Origin: Flavobacteriales bacterium
GTDB lineage: Bacteria; Bacteroidota; Bacteroidia; Flavobacteriales_F; PHOS-HE28
Assembly (NCBI GenBank): GCA_016716605.1
Contig: JADJWA010000001.1
Location: 3,592,893 to 3,656,892, forward strand
Length of the DNA: 64,000 nucleotides
Direction of reading: 5' to 3'
Position 1 is the first letter of the stretch. Each line of letters opens with the position of its first letter. This document shows positions 16,921 to 25,128 of this stretch, in pieces. The position numbers and the translations under genes were made by a program. The notes under the pieces are model-generated. The model ran no database searches. It was not told where the DNA came from and saw nothing but the letters and a program-made list of their open reading frames with translations.

Positions 16921-18096
16921 TTAGGTGCCGCGGGCCAGACTTTTCCACACGGCCGCAGCCACCTTCGCGCTTGCACCGGGCCCGCCCAGCTTCTGCTTCA
17001 GCTTATCGAGGTCGTCGATCATGCGCTTCCTGGCGGGTCCATCGCTCGTGATCCGGTCGAGTTCCGCGCAAAGGGTTTCCACGGTGAGCTCGCCTTGGAT
17101 CAGCTCGCGCACCACTTCGCGGTCCATGATCAGGTTCACCAGGCTGATGAACTTGATGTCGACCAGGCGCCGCGCGATCCAAACGTTGAGCGCGCCTCCG
17201 CTGTAGCATACGGCCTGCGGAATGCCCAGGAGCGCGGTCTCCAGCGTAGCGGTGCCACTGGTGACCAGCGCGGCGCGCGCATGCCGTAGCACATCGTAGG
17301 TGCGGCCCTTCACCACGGTGATCCCGGTTCCGGCGATCAGCGCTTCATATGCATCATCCGGCACCGACGGCGCTGCTGCCAGTACGAATCGGTGCTGTGG
17401 GCGTTGACGCGCCACCTCGGCCATCAGCGGGAGCACCCGGCTGATCTCCTGCCGACGGCTGCCGGGGAGCAGGGCCACCACGGACCGCTGATCTTCGGCC
17501 GGCAGCGGCAGCAGCGGGCTCCTGCCCTCCTGCTCGATCGCATCGAGCAACGGGTGCCCGACAAAGTCGACCTTGACGCCGTAGCGCGCATACCATGACT
17601 CTTCGAACGGAAGGATGCAGTACATGCGATCCACCACGCGCTTGATCAAGTGCACACGGCCCTTCTTCCATGCCCAGACCTGCGGGCTGATGTAATAGTG
17701 AACCGGTATGCCCTTCGCATGCGCCCACTCCGCGATCCGCAGGTTGAAGCCCGGGTAGTCGATGAGCACAAGCGCATCGGGTTGGAAGGACGCGATATCG
17801 CGCTTACACGCCTCCATGTTGCGCAGGATGGTGCGCAGGTTCATGATCACCTGCGTGAAGCCCATGAACGCGAGCTCGCGGTAGTGCTTCACCACCTCTG
17901 CCCCTGCTCCGGCCATGCGGTCGCCGCCCCAAGCTCGGATGCGCAGCGTATCAGTCGAGGCCTTCGGCTGGCCCTTGGCCAACATGAAGAGCTCGCGCAC
18001 GAGATTGCTGCCATGCAGGTCGCCGCTGGCTTCGCCGGCGATCATGTACACCCGGGAGCCGCGATCACCGGGTCGGGTTGGCAAGCGCTCTTCCAT
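16921..18096 (-). CDS. lpxB: Lipid-A-disaccharide synthase
   Basis: A 391-residue GT19 glycosyltransferase that joins UDP-diacylglucosamine and lipid X to make the lipid A disaccharide at the inner membrane. Family signatures are YMIAGEASGDLHGSNLV near the N-terminus, LVLIDYPGFNLRIAEWA, YYISPQVWAWKKGRV, LPFEESWY, LPGSRRQEI and GTATLETAL. The ATG at 18096 shares one base with the TGA of the upstream small membrane protein (TGATG), indicating coupling. A GTG one codon earlier is possible. It sits in a surE - small membrane protein - lpxB operon. Confidence 0.95.
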   Translation of the reverse strand: MEERLPTRPGDRGSRVYMIAGEASGDLHGSNLVRELFMLAKGQPKASTDTLRIRAWGGDRMAGAGAEVVKHYRELAFMGFTQVIMNLRTILRNMEACKRDIASFQPDALVLIDYPGFNLRIAEWAHAKGIPVHYYISPQVWAWKKGRVHLIKRVVDRMYCILPFEESWYARYGVKVDFVGHPLLDAIEQEGRSPLLPLPAEDQRSVVALLPGSRRQEISRVLPLMAEVARQRPQHRFVLAAAPSVPDDAYEALIAGTGITVVKGRTYDVLRHARAALVTSGTATLETALLGIPQAVCYSGGALNVWIARRLVDIKFISLVNLIMDREVVRELIQGELTVETLCAELDRITSDGPARKRMIDDLDKLKQKLGGPGASAKVAAAVWKSLARGT

Positions 18097-18425
18097 CACA
18101 GCCAGCCTTGCTCCGCGAGCTCATTCAGGATGAAGGCACCCACGATGTAAGCGCCGTAGATCAGCATGGCCACGATCACGCCGCGCATGGCCTGGTGCAT
18201 GCCCCGGCGATCGAAGAGGAAGAAGAGCCCGGCATCGGCGATCAGGCTCAGGCTCACGATGCGCGGGCGGTAGGCGGCTGTGCCCAGGAAGAGCTCGTTC
18301 ACGAACCATGCGAAATCATGGTGCGGCCTGATGGCGGTGACATAGATGCCGCCGTAGGCGGCGAACCCGAGCAACGGCGCCCCCAGTCCAAGGATGAATC
18401 CCGCTAACCGGCTATCCAATTTCAT
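18096..18425 (-). CDS. Small membrane protein between surE and lpxB
   Basis: A 109-residue protein with about three hydrophobic spans (LAGFILGLGAPLLGFAAYGGIYV; IVSLSLIADAGLFFLF; GVIVAMLIYGAYIVGAFIL) and a charged loop containing DRRGM. Its start overlaps the end of surE by 14 bases and its stop overlaps the lpxB start. The coupling to lpxB suggests an envelope-related role; no function is known to me. Confidence 0.8.
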   Translation of the reverse strand: MKLDSRLAGFILGLGAPLLGFAAYGGIYVTAIRPHHDFAWFVNELFLGTAAYRPRIVSLSLIADAGLFFLFDRRGMHQAMRGVIVAMLIYGAYIVGAFILNELAEQGWL

Positions 18426-19191
18426 GGTGCCAGGTGTTCAATTCCGCGATGGCATGGTGCGCCGTCATGTCGTACTGGGTGGGCACGATGCTCACGTATC
18501 CGTTCTCCACAGCCCACACATCGGTATCCTCGCCTTGGTCGTGGCTTCGGAACTCGCCGCGCAGCCAGTAATATTCCTTGCCGCCGGGATCGCTCCGGGT
18601 CTCGAACTCATCCTCCCAATTGGCCTTGGCCTGTCGGCAAACTCGGATGCCTTTCAAGGGCGCGCCGTGGGTCAAGGGAACGTTCACGTTGAGGCAGGCG
18701 CCATGTGCCAGGCCATGCTGCAGCGCATTGGCCACCACGCTGCGCACCACCGGCCTTACCGGCGAGAAATCAGCTTCGATGCTATGATCCATGAGGCTGA
18801 ATCCGATGCTGGGGATGCCTTCCATGGCCCCCTCGACCGCTGCGCTCATGGTGCCGCTGTAGAGCACATTGATGCTAATGTTGGCCCCGTGGTTGATCCC
18901 GCTCACTAGCAGGTCCGGACGCTTGCCGCCGAGCAGCTTGTAGATGGCGAGCTTCACGCAATCCACCGGGGTCCCGGAGCAGCTCCAGGCCTCCACGCCA
19001 TCGACCTGCTCCACGCGCTGCAGCCGAAGGAAGCTGTGGATGGTGATGGCGTGGCCCATGGCGCTCTGCGGCTTGTCGGGAGCCACCACCAGCACCCGGC
19101 CGTACCGGAGCATCTCCTCCGCAAGCACAAGTATGCCGGGAGCGAAGATGCCATCGTCGTTAGTGACCAGGATGAGCGGGCGTTCAGGCAT
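18412..19191 (-). CDS. surE: 5'/3'-nucleotidase SurE
   Basis: A 259-residue metal-dependent phosphatase that removes phosphate from nucleoside monophosphates. The start MPERPLILVTNDDG places the metal-binding pair Asp12-Asp13 at the usual position; VVAPDKPQSAMGHAIT, CSGTPVDCVKLA and VSGINHGANIS with the metal-ligand Asn follow. The open frame continues 48 codons upstream, but those have no SurE similarity and overlap the ridA start region. It is the first gene of the operon with the small membrane protein and lpxB, and divergent from ridA. Confidence 0.93.
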   Translation of the reverse strand: MPERPLILVTNDDGIFAPGILVLAEEMLRYGRVLVVAPDKPQSAMGHAITIHSFLRLQRVEQVDGVEAWSCSGTPVDCVKLAIYKLLGGKRPDLLVSGINHGANISINVLYSGTMSAAVEGAMEGIPSIGFSLMDHSIEADFSPVRPVVRSVVANALQHGLAHGACLNVNVPLTHGAPLKGIRVCRQAKANWEDEFETRSDPGGKEYYWLRGEFRSHDQGEDTDVWAVENGYVSIVPTQYDMTAHHAIAELNTWHHEIG

Positions 19192-19284
19192 GCGCAATTC
19201 GCCGGGCCCAAAGGCGATGGCGAGCGGCAAATCTATCCGCCAGCCAAGGTGCCGTGCCCCATGACCGGCGCATCCGCATGCATG

Positions 19285-19292
19285 ATACTTTG
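19285..19292 (+). promoter_or_regulatory. Putative ridA promoter -7 element ATACTTTG
   Basis: ATACTTTG is a near match to TAnnTTTG, 29 bases upstream of the ridA ATG. Confidence 0.3.
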
Positions 19293-19321
19293 CCAGCCCA
19301 CCAACACACGGGTCCTTGAAC

Positions 19322-19714
19322 ATGAAGCAGGCCATTCATCCTCCGGATTCGGCGCGTCCGATCGCGCCTTATTCGCCCGCCATCGCGGCAGGCGGATTCC
19401 TCTTCATCAGCGGCCAGATCGCGCTCGATGCCCAAGGGCGGCTCGTATCGGAGGACATCATTTCGGAGACGCGGCAGGTGATGGAGAACCTGAGGGTATT
19501 GCTCAATGCGTCAGGTCTCAGCTTTGACCACCTGGTGAAGGTGACCATCTTCCTGAGCGACATGGGCCACTATGCAGCAGTGAATGAGGTGTACGGAAGC
19601 TGCTTCACCGATACACCGCCGGCGCGCGAGGCCTTGGCGGTGAAGGGCCTGCCACGTGGCGCGAACGTTGAGATCAGTGGCATCGCTGCCCTTGGTGGGC
19701 AGCAACAGCGATAA
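19322..19714 (+). CDS. ridA: RidA-family enamine/imine deaminase
   Basis: A 130-residue YjgF/YER057c/UK114 protein, which hydrolyses reactive 2-aminoacrylate-type enamines made by PLP enzymes. Recognisable elements are the N-terminal PIAPYSPAI, the FISGQIALD strand, the VKVTIFLSDM segment, and FTDTPPAREALAVKGLPRGANVEI, which holds the conserved Arg that binds the substrate carboxylate. It starts at ATG 19322 and is divergent from surE. Confidence 0.93.
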   Translation: MKQAIHPPDSARPIAPYSPAIAAGGFLFISGQIALDAQGRLVSEDIISETRQVMENLRVLLNASGLSFDHLVKVTIFLSDMGHYAAVNEVYGSCFTDTPPAREALAVKGLPRGANVEISGIAALGGQQQR

Positions 19715-19794
19715 GGACGTGAAACCCGGGATCGGGCACGCCCGTTGAACCGGCCTGTCCAAGTAGTTCAAAGGTCAGTCTGAAGAGTCACGTC

Positions 19795-19822
19795 GCCCCT
19801 GTCCGCTCCGGCGGATGGGGGC
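19795..19822 (+). terminator. Possible hairpin after ridA
   Basis: GCCCC..TCCG / CGGA..GGGGC forms a mismatched stem about 80 bases past the ridA stop; no T-run follows. It may be a weak terminator or part of the tRNA leader. Confidence 0.25.
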
Positions 19823-19900
19823 TTCGTGCTTTCGGGCCCTTCGTTATCGACGTGCTTCTCATGCTTGAATATGCCAACTACCACGGCTGGAATGCGCGCC

Positions 19901-19908
19901 TATATTTG
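19901..19908 (+). promoter_or_regulatory. tRNA promoter -7 element TATATTTG
   Basis: TATATTTG is a perfect match to the Bacteroidota -7 consensus TAnnTTTG and ends 24 bases before the 5' end of the tRNA. A -33 TTTG box at the expected distance is not obvious. Confidence 0.55.
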
Positions 19909-19932
19909 CGCCCCCTGAGTTAAGGGGCACTC

Positions 19933-20019
19933 ACCGGAGTGGCGGAATTGGTAGACGCGCACGTTTCAGGGGCGTGTGACCGTAAGGTTGTAAGGGTTCG
20001 AGTCCCTTCTCCGGTACCA
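19933..20019 (+). tRNA. tRNA-Leu (anticodon CAG)
   Basis: An 87-base class II tRNA. Acceptor stem ACCGGAG pairs with CTCCGGT, followed by discriminator A and an encoded CCA. The D-arm contains the invariant GG (GGTAGA), the anticodon stem CACGT/GCGTG encloses loop TTCAGGG with anticodon CAG, a long variable arm follows (GACCGTAAGGTTGT), and the T-loop is GTTCGAGTC. It reads CUG, a preferred Leu codon in this GC-rich genome. Confidence 0.95.
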
Positions 20020-20043
20020 AGAGCGGCTGTGAGGGCCGCTCTT
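20019..20043 (+). terminator. Terminator hairpin immediately after tRNA-Leu
   Basis: Stem AAGAGCGGC / GCCGCTCTT (9 bp, perfect) with loop TGTGAGG begins directly at the CCA end and is followed by CGTGTT. Confidence 0.6.
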
Positions 20044-20071
20044 CGTGTTATCGGCGGCATGTTCGGCAGGC

Positions 20072-20677
20072 ATGACTGACAAGGTTTACAAGACCCGGCT
20101 GGAGTGGCACAACGTGAAGGTGGTGGCCATGGCCGCGCCATTCATGCTCTCGGGAGCCGCTGGCATAGGGTTCTCAACGGGCCATATCAAGCTCATCGGC
20201 GGAACGGCCGCTGCGGTCGCCTCAGCGCTGATCATAGCGTTCATCCGTGATCGGAAGCGGCCGGCAACCTACCGGATCACAGAGCAAGCCTTGGAACTCG
20301 AGCGAGGCCGCTTCCAGGACCGGGTCCTTGCTGCTGACATCATTGACGCGAGCATGATGGAGCGCGTGGTGGGGCGGCATTATGTGCAGCGCAAGGTGGT
20401 GAAGAAGAACCGCGACGGGCTTCCCAGCCCTCGGGCGGCTCAGCAACGCTTCCTGCGTTACTGCACCATCGACATCGGTTTACGCTCGTTCACCTTCGGA
20501 TTGGGCAGGCTGTTCATTGATCGCATGGAGAGCTCGCGGCACGACCTGATCCTCCTACGGGCGAAGAATGGAGTGGAATTCCTGCTCTCCCCGGAACGGA
20601 ATCAGGATTTCGTCGAGCAGATCTCGAAGCTCAAGCGCAGGCACGAGGACGGCAACGCCGCCCCGCTTCAATTGTAG
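20072..20677 (+). CDS. Membrane protein with PH-like domain
   Basis: A 201-residue protein. Two closely spaced transmembrane segments (VVAMAAPFMLSGAAGIGF and LIGGTAAAVASALIIAFI, about residues 20-65) are followed by a cytoplasmic beta-rich domain (TYRITEQALELERG, LRSFTFGLGRLF, HDLILLRAKNGVEFLLSP) that looks like a bacterial PH or YdbT-type domain. The start at 20072 avoids reading into the terminator. Its 3' end overlaps the convergent M23 peptidase gene by 10 bases. Function unknown. Confidence 0.7.
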   Translation: MTDKVYKTRLEWHNVKVVAMAAPFMLSGAAGIGFSTGHIKLIGGTAAAVASALIIAFIRDRKRPATYRITEQALELERGRFQDRVLAADIIDASMMERVVGRHYVQRKVVKKNRDGLPSPRAAQQRFLRYCTIDIGLRSFTFGLGRLFIDRMESSRHDLILLRAKNGVEFLLSPERNQDFVEQISKLKRRHEDGNAAPLQL

Positions 20678-21591
20678 CGCACGCGCTGGCCCAAGCGAAG
20701 CAGGGATCGCTGGCTGATGCCATTGATCCTGCACAGGGCGCTAACGCTGGTGCCGTAGCGCCTGGCAATGGCGGAAAGGGTATCGCCGCTGCGCACCACA
20801 TGATACTTGCGCGCGCCTACTTGCGCCTTGGCCGCCGCCATGGTGGCGAAGGTGCCCTTGTGGATGTCGAAGGTCTTGGCCTTCAGCATGCCGTTCCCCA
20901 CATCGACGATGAGCGATGGATCGATGGGCTGGTCGAGGAAGCGCACCTCAAAATGCAAATGGCTGCCATAGCTCCTGCCGGTATTGCCGCCCTTGCCGAG
21001 CGTATCACCAGCCTCAACGATCCGTCCGGGCTCAACAAAGCGCTTGCTGAGATGCGCATAGAGCGTCTCCAGGCCGTTGTGGTGCCGAACCACCACCACA
21101 TGCCCGTATGACTTGTTGTACTTGGAGATGCGCACCACCCCCGGGAACGCGCAGACCACGGGATCACCGGTCTGCAGCTTCAGATCGAGGCCATAGTGCA
21201 TGCGCCCGCGGCGCGGTCCGAAGGGCGAGGTGAGATGGCCCGGGCATGGCATGGCGAAATCATCGCCGGTGACGCTCAGGTCCAGGCAAAGGGTATCATG
21301 AACCGCCGGCGCATTCTCGCGATCGAAGATGGTCTCGGTATTCCAATGGCAATAGAGGTCATAACCGGGGATCATGGCCAGGGAATCGCTCACATCGCAC
21401 AGGATGCCCAGTGCATTCGCGGCTCGGTTGATCTCCAATCGGGCATGCTCCGGACCCTCCTCCGGTGCCAGCTCATCGAAGATGTCAATTCCATCCGGCC
21501 CGCCGAAGCTGACGGTGTCGGTAACCTGCCCATGCACCCAGAAGCCCCCAACAAGGGCCCAGGACAGTGCAATCATTCGCAGGTTCAGCAT
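20668..21591 (-). CDS. M23 metallopeptidase with C-terminal LysM domain
   Basis: A 307-residue exported peptidoglycan hydrolase. After a signal sequence (residues 1-21) and a poorly conserved N-terminal region comes a lysostaphin-type M23 domain: SPFGPRRGRMHYGLDL with zinc ligands His132 and Asp136, TLYAHLS, and HLHFEVRF with the HxH motif (211-213). Residues 263-305 form a LysM repeat (YHVVRSGDTLSAIARRYGTS) that binds glycan. It likely cleaves cross-link peptides during growth or division. The start at 21591 gives the shortest convincing signal peptide; a second Met five codons later is also possible. Confidence 0.9.
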   Translation of the reverse strand: MLNLRMIALSWALVGGFWVHGQVTDTVSFGGPDGIDIFDELAPEEGPEHARLEINRAANALGILCDVSDSLAMIPGYDLYCHWNTETIFDRENAPAVHDTLCLDLSVTGDDFAMPCPGHLTSPFGPRRGRMHYGLDLKLQTGDPVVCAFPGVVRISKYNKSYGHVVVVRHHNGLETLYAHLSKRFVEPGRIVEAGDTLGKGGNTGRSYGSHLHFEVRFLDQPIDPSLIVDVGNGMLKAKTFDIHKGTFATMAAAKAQVGARKYHVVRSGDTLSAIARRYGTSVSALCRINGISQRSLLRLGQRVRYN

Positions 21592-21600
21592 GGTCGCCGG

Positions 21601-21608
21601 CAAAACTA
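21601..21608 (-). promoter_or_regulatory. -7 element TAGTTTTG upstream of the M23 gene
   Basis: On the minus strand TAGTTTTG fits TAnnTTTG exactly and ends nine bases before the ATG at 21591, implying a very short 5' leader. Confidence 0.45.
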
Positions 21609-21839
21609 TCCGGGCATGCCGCTCTGCAATGCGCGCGGGCTGCCAACTTCCCACAACGCGCCAATCAAGTCGATGGACCTTCAATCTCGTTCGACCAAGG
21701 GCTCAATCATATCAATGAACGCGGGTTAACGTTGGTTAAGGCCTGCTTGCCTGGTTTCGGGTCATGACCGTAGATGACCTGCTCGCCCCTCAATCCCTCT
21801 CATCTTATCAACAGGACCTGCGAGGATGAGGCCCAAGGG

Positions 21840-21847
21840 TACTTTCG
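21840..21847 (+). promoter_or_regulatory. Putative -7 element TACTTTCG, 6 bases from the start codon
   Basis: TACTTTCG is followed by CTCGCG and the ATG at 21854; a leaderless transcript is likely if this is the promoter. Confidence 0.35.
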
Positions 21848-21853
21848 CTCGCG

Positions 21854-23605
21854 ATGAAGCGGATCGTTGCGCCTGCCGAACTGGCTAAGGCGAGCCATAT
21901 GCGCGAAGGCGATCCACGAATCGCGCTGCTCACCGAGGTGAGCGGGCTGAAGCGATTAGAGCGTGTCTATTCCAACATCGCGCATCTCAGCGACATCGAG
22001 TTCACGGAAGCCGTGTTCCGGGAGCTGAACCTCGAGGTGGAGATACCGGCAGAGGATCTCGATCATGTTCCGGAAAGCGGCGGATTGGTATTCGTAGCCA
22101 ATCACCCCTACGGCGCCATTGACGGGCTGGCCATGGTTAAGGTGCTGGGCCGAAAGCGCCCGGACCTGAAGGTGATGGCGAATTTCCTGCTTCGGCAGCT
22201 CGAGCCTTTGCGCGACCGCTTCATCGGGGTGAATCCGCTGGAGGGGATCAGCTCCCAGAGCAGCTTCCAAGGCATGCGGCAAGCGTTGGCCCATGTCACC
22301 GAGGGCCATGCGCTCGGGGTGTTCCCGGCGGGCGAGGTGAGCAGCTGGCGCACCGAATTGCGGGCCGTTGCCGATCCCCGCTGGAAGACCCCGGCGATCA
22401 AGATCCTTCAGCGCGCTGAGGTGCCAGTGGTGCCCGTTTGGTTCGATGGGGCCAACAGCCTCGTGTTCCAGATGCTGGGCATGATCCACCCCAACCTGCG
22501 CACCTTGGTGCTCCCGAACGAAATGCTCCGGATGCGCGGCCGCACCGTGCGCATGCGCATCGGCAAAGCCATCGCCCCGAAGGACCTTGCCGCCTTCGGC
22601 AACGCCGAGCACCTGGCCCGCTATCTCAGGGCGAAGACCTACGCCCTGGGCAGCGGCTTGCAAGTGAAGCGCGAGCTCTTCGCCCCCCTGCGCTTCCCTG
22701 CGAAGCCCAAGGATGTGGTGGAAGCCGTTGACCATGACGCGCTGCTCCGTGAGATCGCCTCGATCGGGGATCTGCGCATCAACCATCAAGCTGAGTTCGA
22801 CCTCTACCTCGCGTCGAGCCATCGCATCCCCGGAATCCTTCGCGAGATCGGCCGTTTGCGCGAACTCACTTTCCGGGCCGTCGGTGAAGGCACCAATAAG
22901 TCCATCGACCTCGATGAGTTCGACCTATACTACGAGCACCTATTCCTCTGGGACCGCGAGAAGCAACAGCTTGTCGGCGCCTACCGCATCGGCGACGGCC
23001 GCAAGATCATGGCGCGCTACGGCAAACGCGGCTTCTATACCAGCACCCTCTTCCGCATGGGCCGGCCCATGGAGCGCGTGCTCAGGCGCAGCTTCGAGCT
23101 CGGCCGCTCCTTCATCTCACCCGAATACCAGCGCCAGCGGCTCCCGCTCTTCATGCTCTGGAGAGGATTGCTGCTGCACCTGATCGCCAACCCCGACCAG
23201 CACTTTCTCATCGGCCCGGTGAGCATCAGCGGCACCTATAGCCGGTTCTCGCGCACGCTCATCATGGAATTCGTGCGGCTCAACCACTACGACCATGAGC
23301 TGGCCCAGCACGTGCATCCGCGCCACCGCTTCCGCATCAAGCCCGATAAGGCCGACAGCGAGGCCTTGGTGGAAGCCAGCAAGGCAGACCTGAAGAAGAT
23401 GGATCGCCTGATCGCGGAGATCGACCCGCACGAGACCGCGATGCCCGTGTTGCTGAAGAAGTACCTGCTCCTCAATGCGCGCATCATCGGCTTCAACCGA
23501 GACCCCAAATTCAACGACGCCCTCGACGGACTCATGGTGCTCGACCTCAACAAGCTGCCAGAGAAGACCGTTGAGGATCTTCGAAAGGGAATGAGTGAGG
23601 TGTGA
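21854..23605 (+). CDS. Fused O-acyltransferase / GNAT N-acyltransferase (OlsF-like, ornithine or aminolipid synthesis)
   Basis: A 583-residue two-domain protein. The N-terminal half is a PlsC-type acyltransferase with the NHPYGAIDG catalytic motif (His84, Asp90) and FPAGEVSSW. The C-terminal half is a hemolysin/GNAT domain (ELTFRAVGEGTNKSIDLDEFD, YRIGDGRKIM, ELGRSFISPEYQR). This order matches OlsF, which makes ornithine lipids from an amino acid and two acyl groups, first by N- and then by O-acylation; such lipids are known in Flavobacterium. The exact head group is not determinable here. The gene is alone, with a -7-like box at its start. Confidence 0.78.
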   Translation: MKRIVAPAELAKASHMREGDPRIALLTEVSGLKRLERVYSNIAHLSDIEFTEAVFRELNLEVEIPAEDLDHVPESGGLVFVANHPYGAIDGLAMVKVLGRKRPDLKVMANFLLRQLEPLRDRFIGVNPLEGISSQSSFQGMRQALAHVTEGHALGVFPAGEVSSWRTELRAVADPRWKTPAIKILQRAEVPVVPVWFDGANSLVFQMLGMIHPNLRTLVLPNEMLRMRGRTVRMRIGKAIAPKDLAAFGNAEHLARYLRAKTYALGSGLQVKRELFAPLRFPAKPKDVVEAVDHDALLREIASIGDLRINHQAEFDLYLASSHRIPGILREIGRLRELTFRAVGEGTNKSIDLDEFDLYYEHLFLWDREKQQLVGAYRIGDGRKIMARYGKRGFYTSTLFRMGRPMERVLRRSFELGRSFISPEYQRQRLPLFMLWRGLLLHLIANPDQHFLIGPVSISGTYSRFSRTLIMEFVRLNHYDHELAQHVHPRHRFRIKPDKADSEALVEASKADLKKMDRLIAEIDPHETAMPVLLKKYLLLNARIIGFNRDPKFNDALDGLMVLDLNKLPEKTVEDLRKGMSEV

Positions 23606-23696
23606 GCGCTGGTTGGATGTTGAATGTTGAGGCGGTTGAGGGTCGAGGGTTGAAGCGCACTACCTGCTCGCGTACATCTTCTTCAATTTGCGCGGG

Positions 23697-23704
23697 TACA
23701 TTCG
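23697..23704 (+). promoter_or_regulatory. Putative icd promoter -7 element TACATTCG
   Basis: TACATTCG lies 72 bases before the icd ATG in the 171-base gap after the acyltransferase gene. Confidence 0.3.
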
Positions 23705-23776
23705 CCGCCGAAACACAGCGCAGCCAACCCCCAACCTGCCTTTCGTTCAACCGCCCCCCCAACCGTTCCATAGGAT

Positions 23777-24997
23777 ATGTCGAAGATCAAAGTAGCTAAC
23801 CCCGTAGTCGAGCTCGATGGCGATGAAATGACCCGCATCATCTGGAAGTGGATCAAGGAGCAACTGATCCTTCCATACGTGGATGTGCCGATCGAGTACT
23901 ACGACCTGGGCATGGAGAGCCGCGACAGGACCGACGACAAGGTGACCGTCGAGAGCGCCAAGGCCATCCTGAAGCACAGCGTGGGGATCAAATGCGCGAC
24001 GATCACGCCCGATGAAGCGCGTGTTGCGGAGTTCGGGCTGAAGCAGATGTGGAAAAGCCCCAACGGCACTATCCGCAACATCCTTGGCGGCACGGTCTTC
24101 CGCGAGCCGATCGTGATCAGCAACATACCGCGGCTGGTACCGGGCTGGACACAGCCCATCGTGATCGGCCGTCACGCCTTCGGCGATCAGTACCGTGCGA
24201 CGGATGCCGTGATCAAGGGCAAGGGCAAGCTCACCATGACCTTCACCCCTGATGATGGCGGCGAAGCGCAGACCTGGAACGTGTACGACTTCGAGGGCAA
24301 CGGCGTGGCCCTGAGCATGTACAACACCGACGAGAGCATCGAGGGCTTCGCTCGCAGTTGCTTCAACCTCGCATTGGCGAAGAAGTGGCCGCTCTACCTG
24401 AGCACCAAGAACACCATCCTGAAGAAGTACGATGGCCGCTTCAAGGACATCTTCGAGGAGGTCTACCAGAAGGATTTCAAGGCCGCCTTCAAAGAAGCCG
24501 GCATCGTTTACGAGCACCGTTTGATCGACGACATGGTTGCCAGCGCCATGAAGTGGAGCGGAGGCTACGTGTGGGCCTGCAAGAACTACGACGGCGATGT
24601 GCAGAGCGACACCGTGGCGCAAGGCTTCGGCTCATTAGGCCTGATGACCAGCGTGCTCATCACCCCCGATGGCAAGACGATGGAAGCGGAAGCCGCGCAC
24701 GGCACCGTGACGCGCCACTACCGCATGCACCAGCAAGGCAAGCCCACCAGCACCAACCCCATCGCGAGCATCTTCGCGTGGACGCGCGGCCTGGCCTTCC
24801 GCGGCAAGATTGATGGCAATCAAGCGCTCATCGACTTCTGCACGAAGCTGGAGAGCGTGTGCATCCGCGCGGTGGAGAGCGGCAAGATGACCAAGGACCT
24901 TGCAGCGTGCATACATGGAGAGAAGGTGAGCGCCGACCATTACCTCACCACGGAGAAATTCATGGACGCGCTCCGGGAAGGGATGGAACGCGCCTGA
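23777..24997 (+). CDS. icd: NADP-dependent isocitrate dehydrogenase (type II, eukaryote-like)
   Basis: A 406-residue enzyme of the TCA cycle producing 2-oxoglutarate, CO2 and NADPH. It is the homodimeric type II form: VVELDGDEMTRIIWKWIK at the N-terminus, SPNGTIRNILGGTVFREPI, IGRHAFGDQYRATD, the DDMVASAMKWSGGYVWACKNYDGDVQSD metal-binding region and EAAHGTVTRHYR in the cofactor site. It is monocistronic, with its own leader. Full length for the subfamily, no oddities. Confidence 0.96.
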   Translation: MSKIKVANPVVELDGDEMTRIIWKWIKEQLILPYVDVPIEYYDLGMESRDRTDDKVTVESAKAILKHSVGIKCATITPDEARVAEFGLKQMWKSPNGTIRNILGGTVFREPIVISNIPRLVPGWTQPIVIGRHAFGDQYRATDAVIKGKGKLTMTFTPDDGGEAQTWNVYDFEGNGVALSMYNTDESIEGFARSCFNLALAKKWPLYLSTKNTILKKYDGRFKDIFEEVYQKDFKAAFKEAGIVYEHRLIDDMVASAMKWSGGYVWACKNYDGDVQSDTVAQGFGSLGLMTSVLITPDGKTMEAEAAHGTVTRHYRMHQQGKPTSTNPIASIFAWTRGLAFRGKIDGNQALIDFCTKLESVCIRAVESGKMTKDLAACIHGEKVSADHYLTTEKFMDALREGMERA

Positions 24998-25128
24998 ATT
25001 CATCGATCGGGGCCTTGGATTGGAACGGATCCTTGCCTAACCTTGTGTAATCCGGACGCGAGCGGTTGGCTGGTGCTGAATACGGGATGTCCTGTCCTTC
25101 TCAGCCTTCGCTCAACAAACCACTGCCC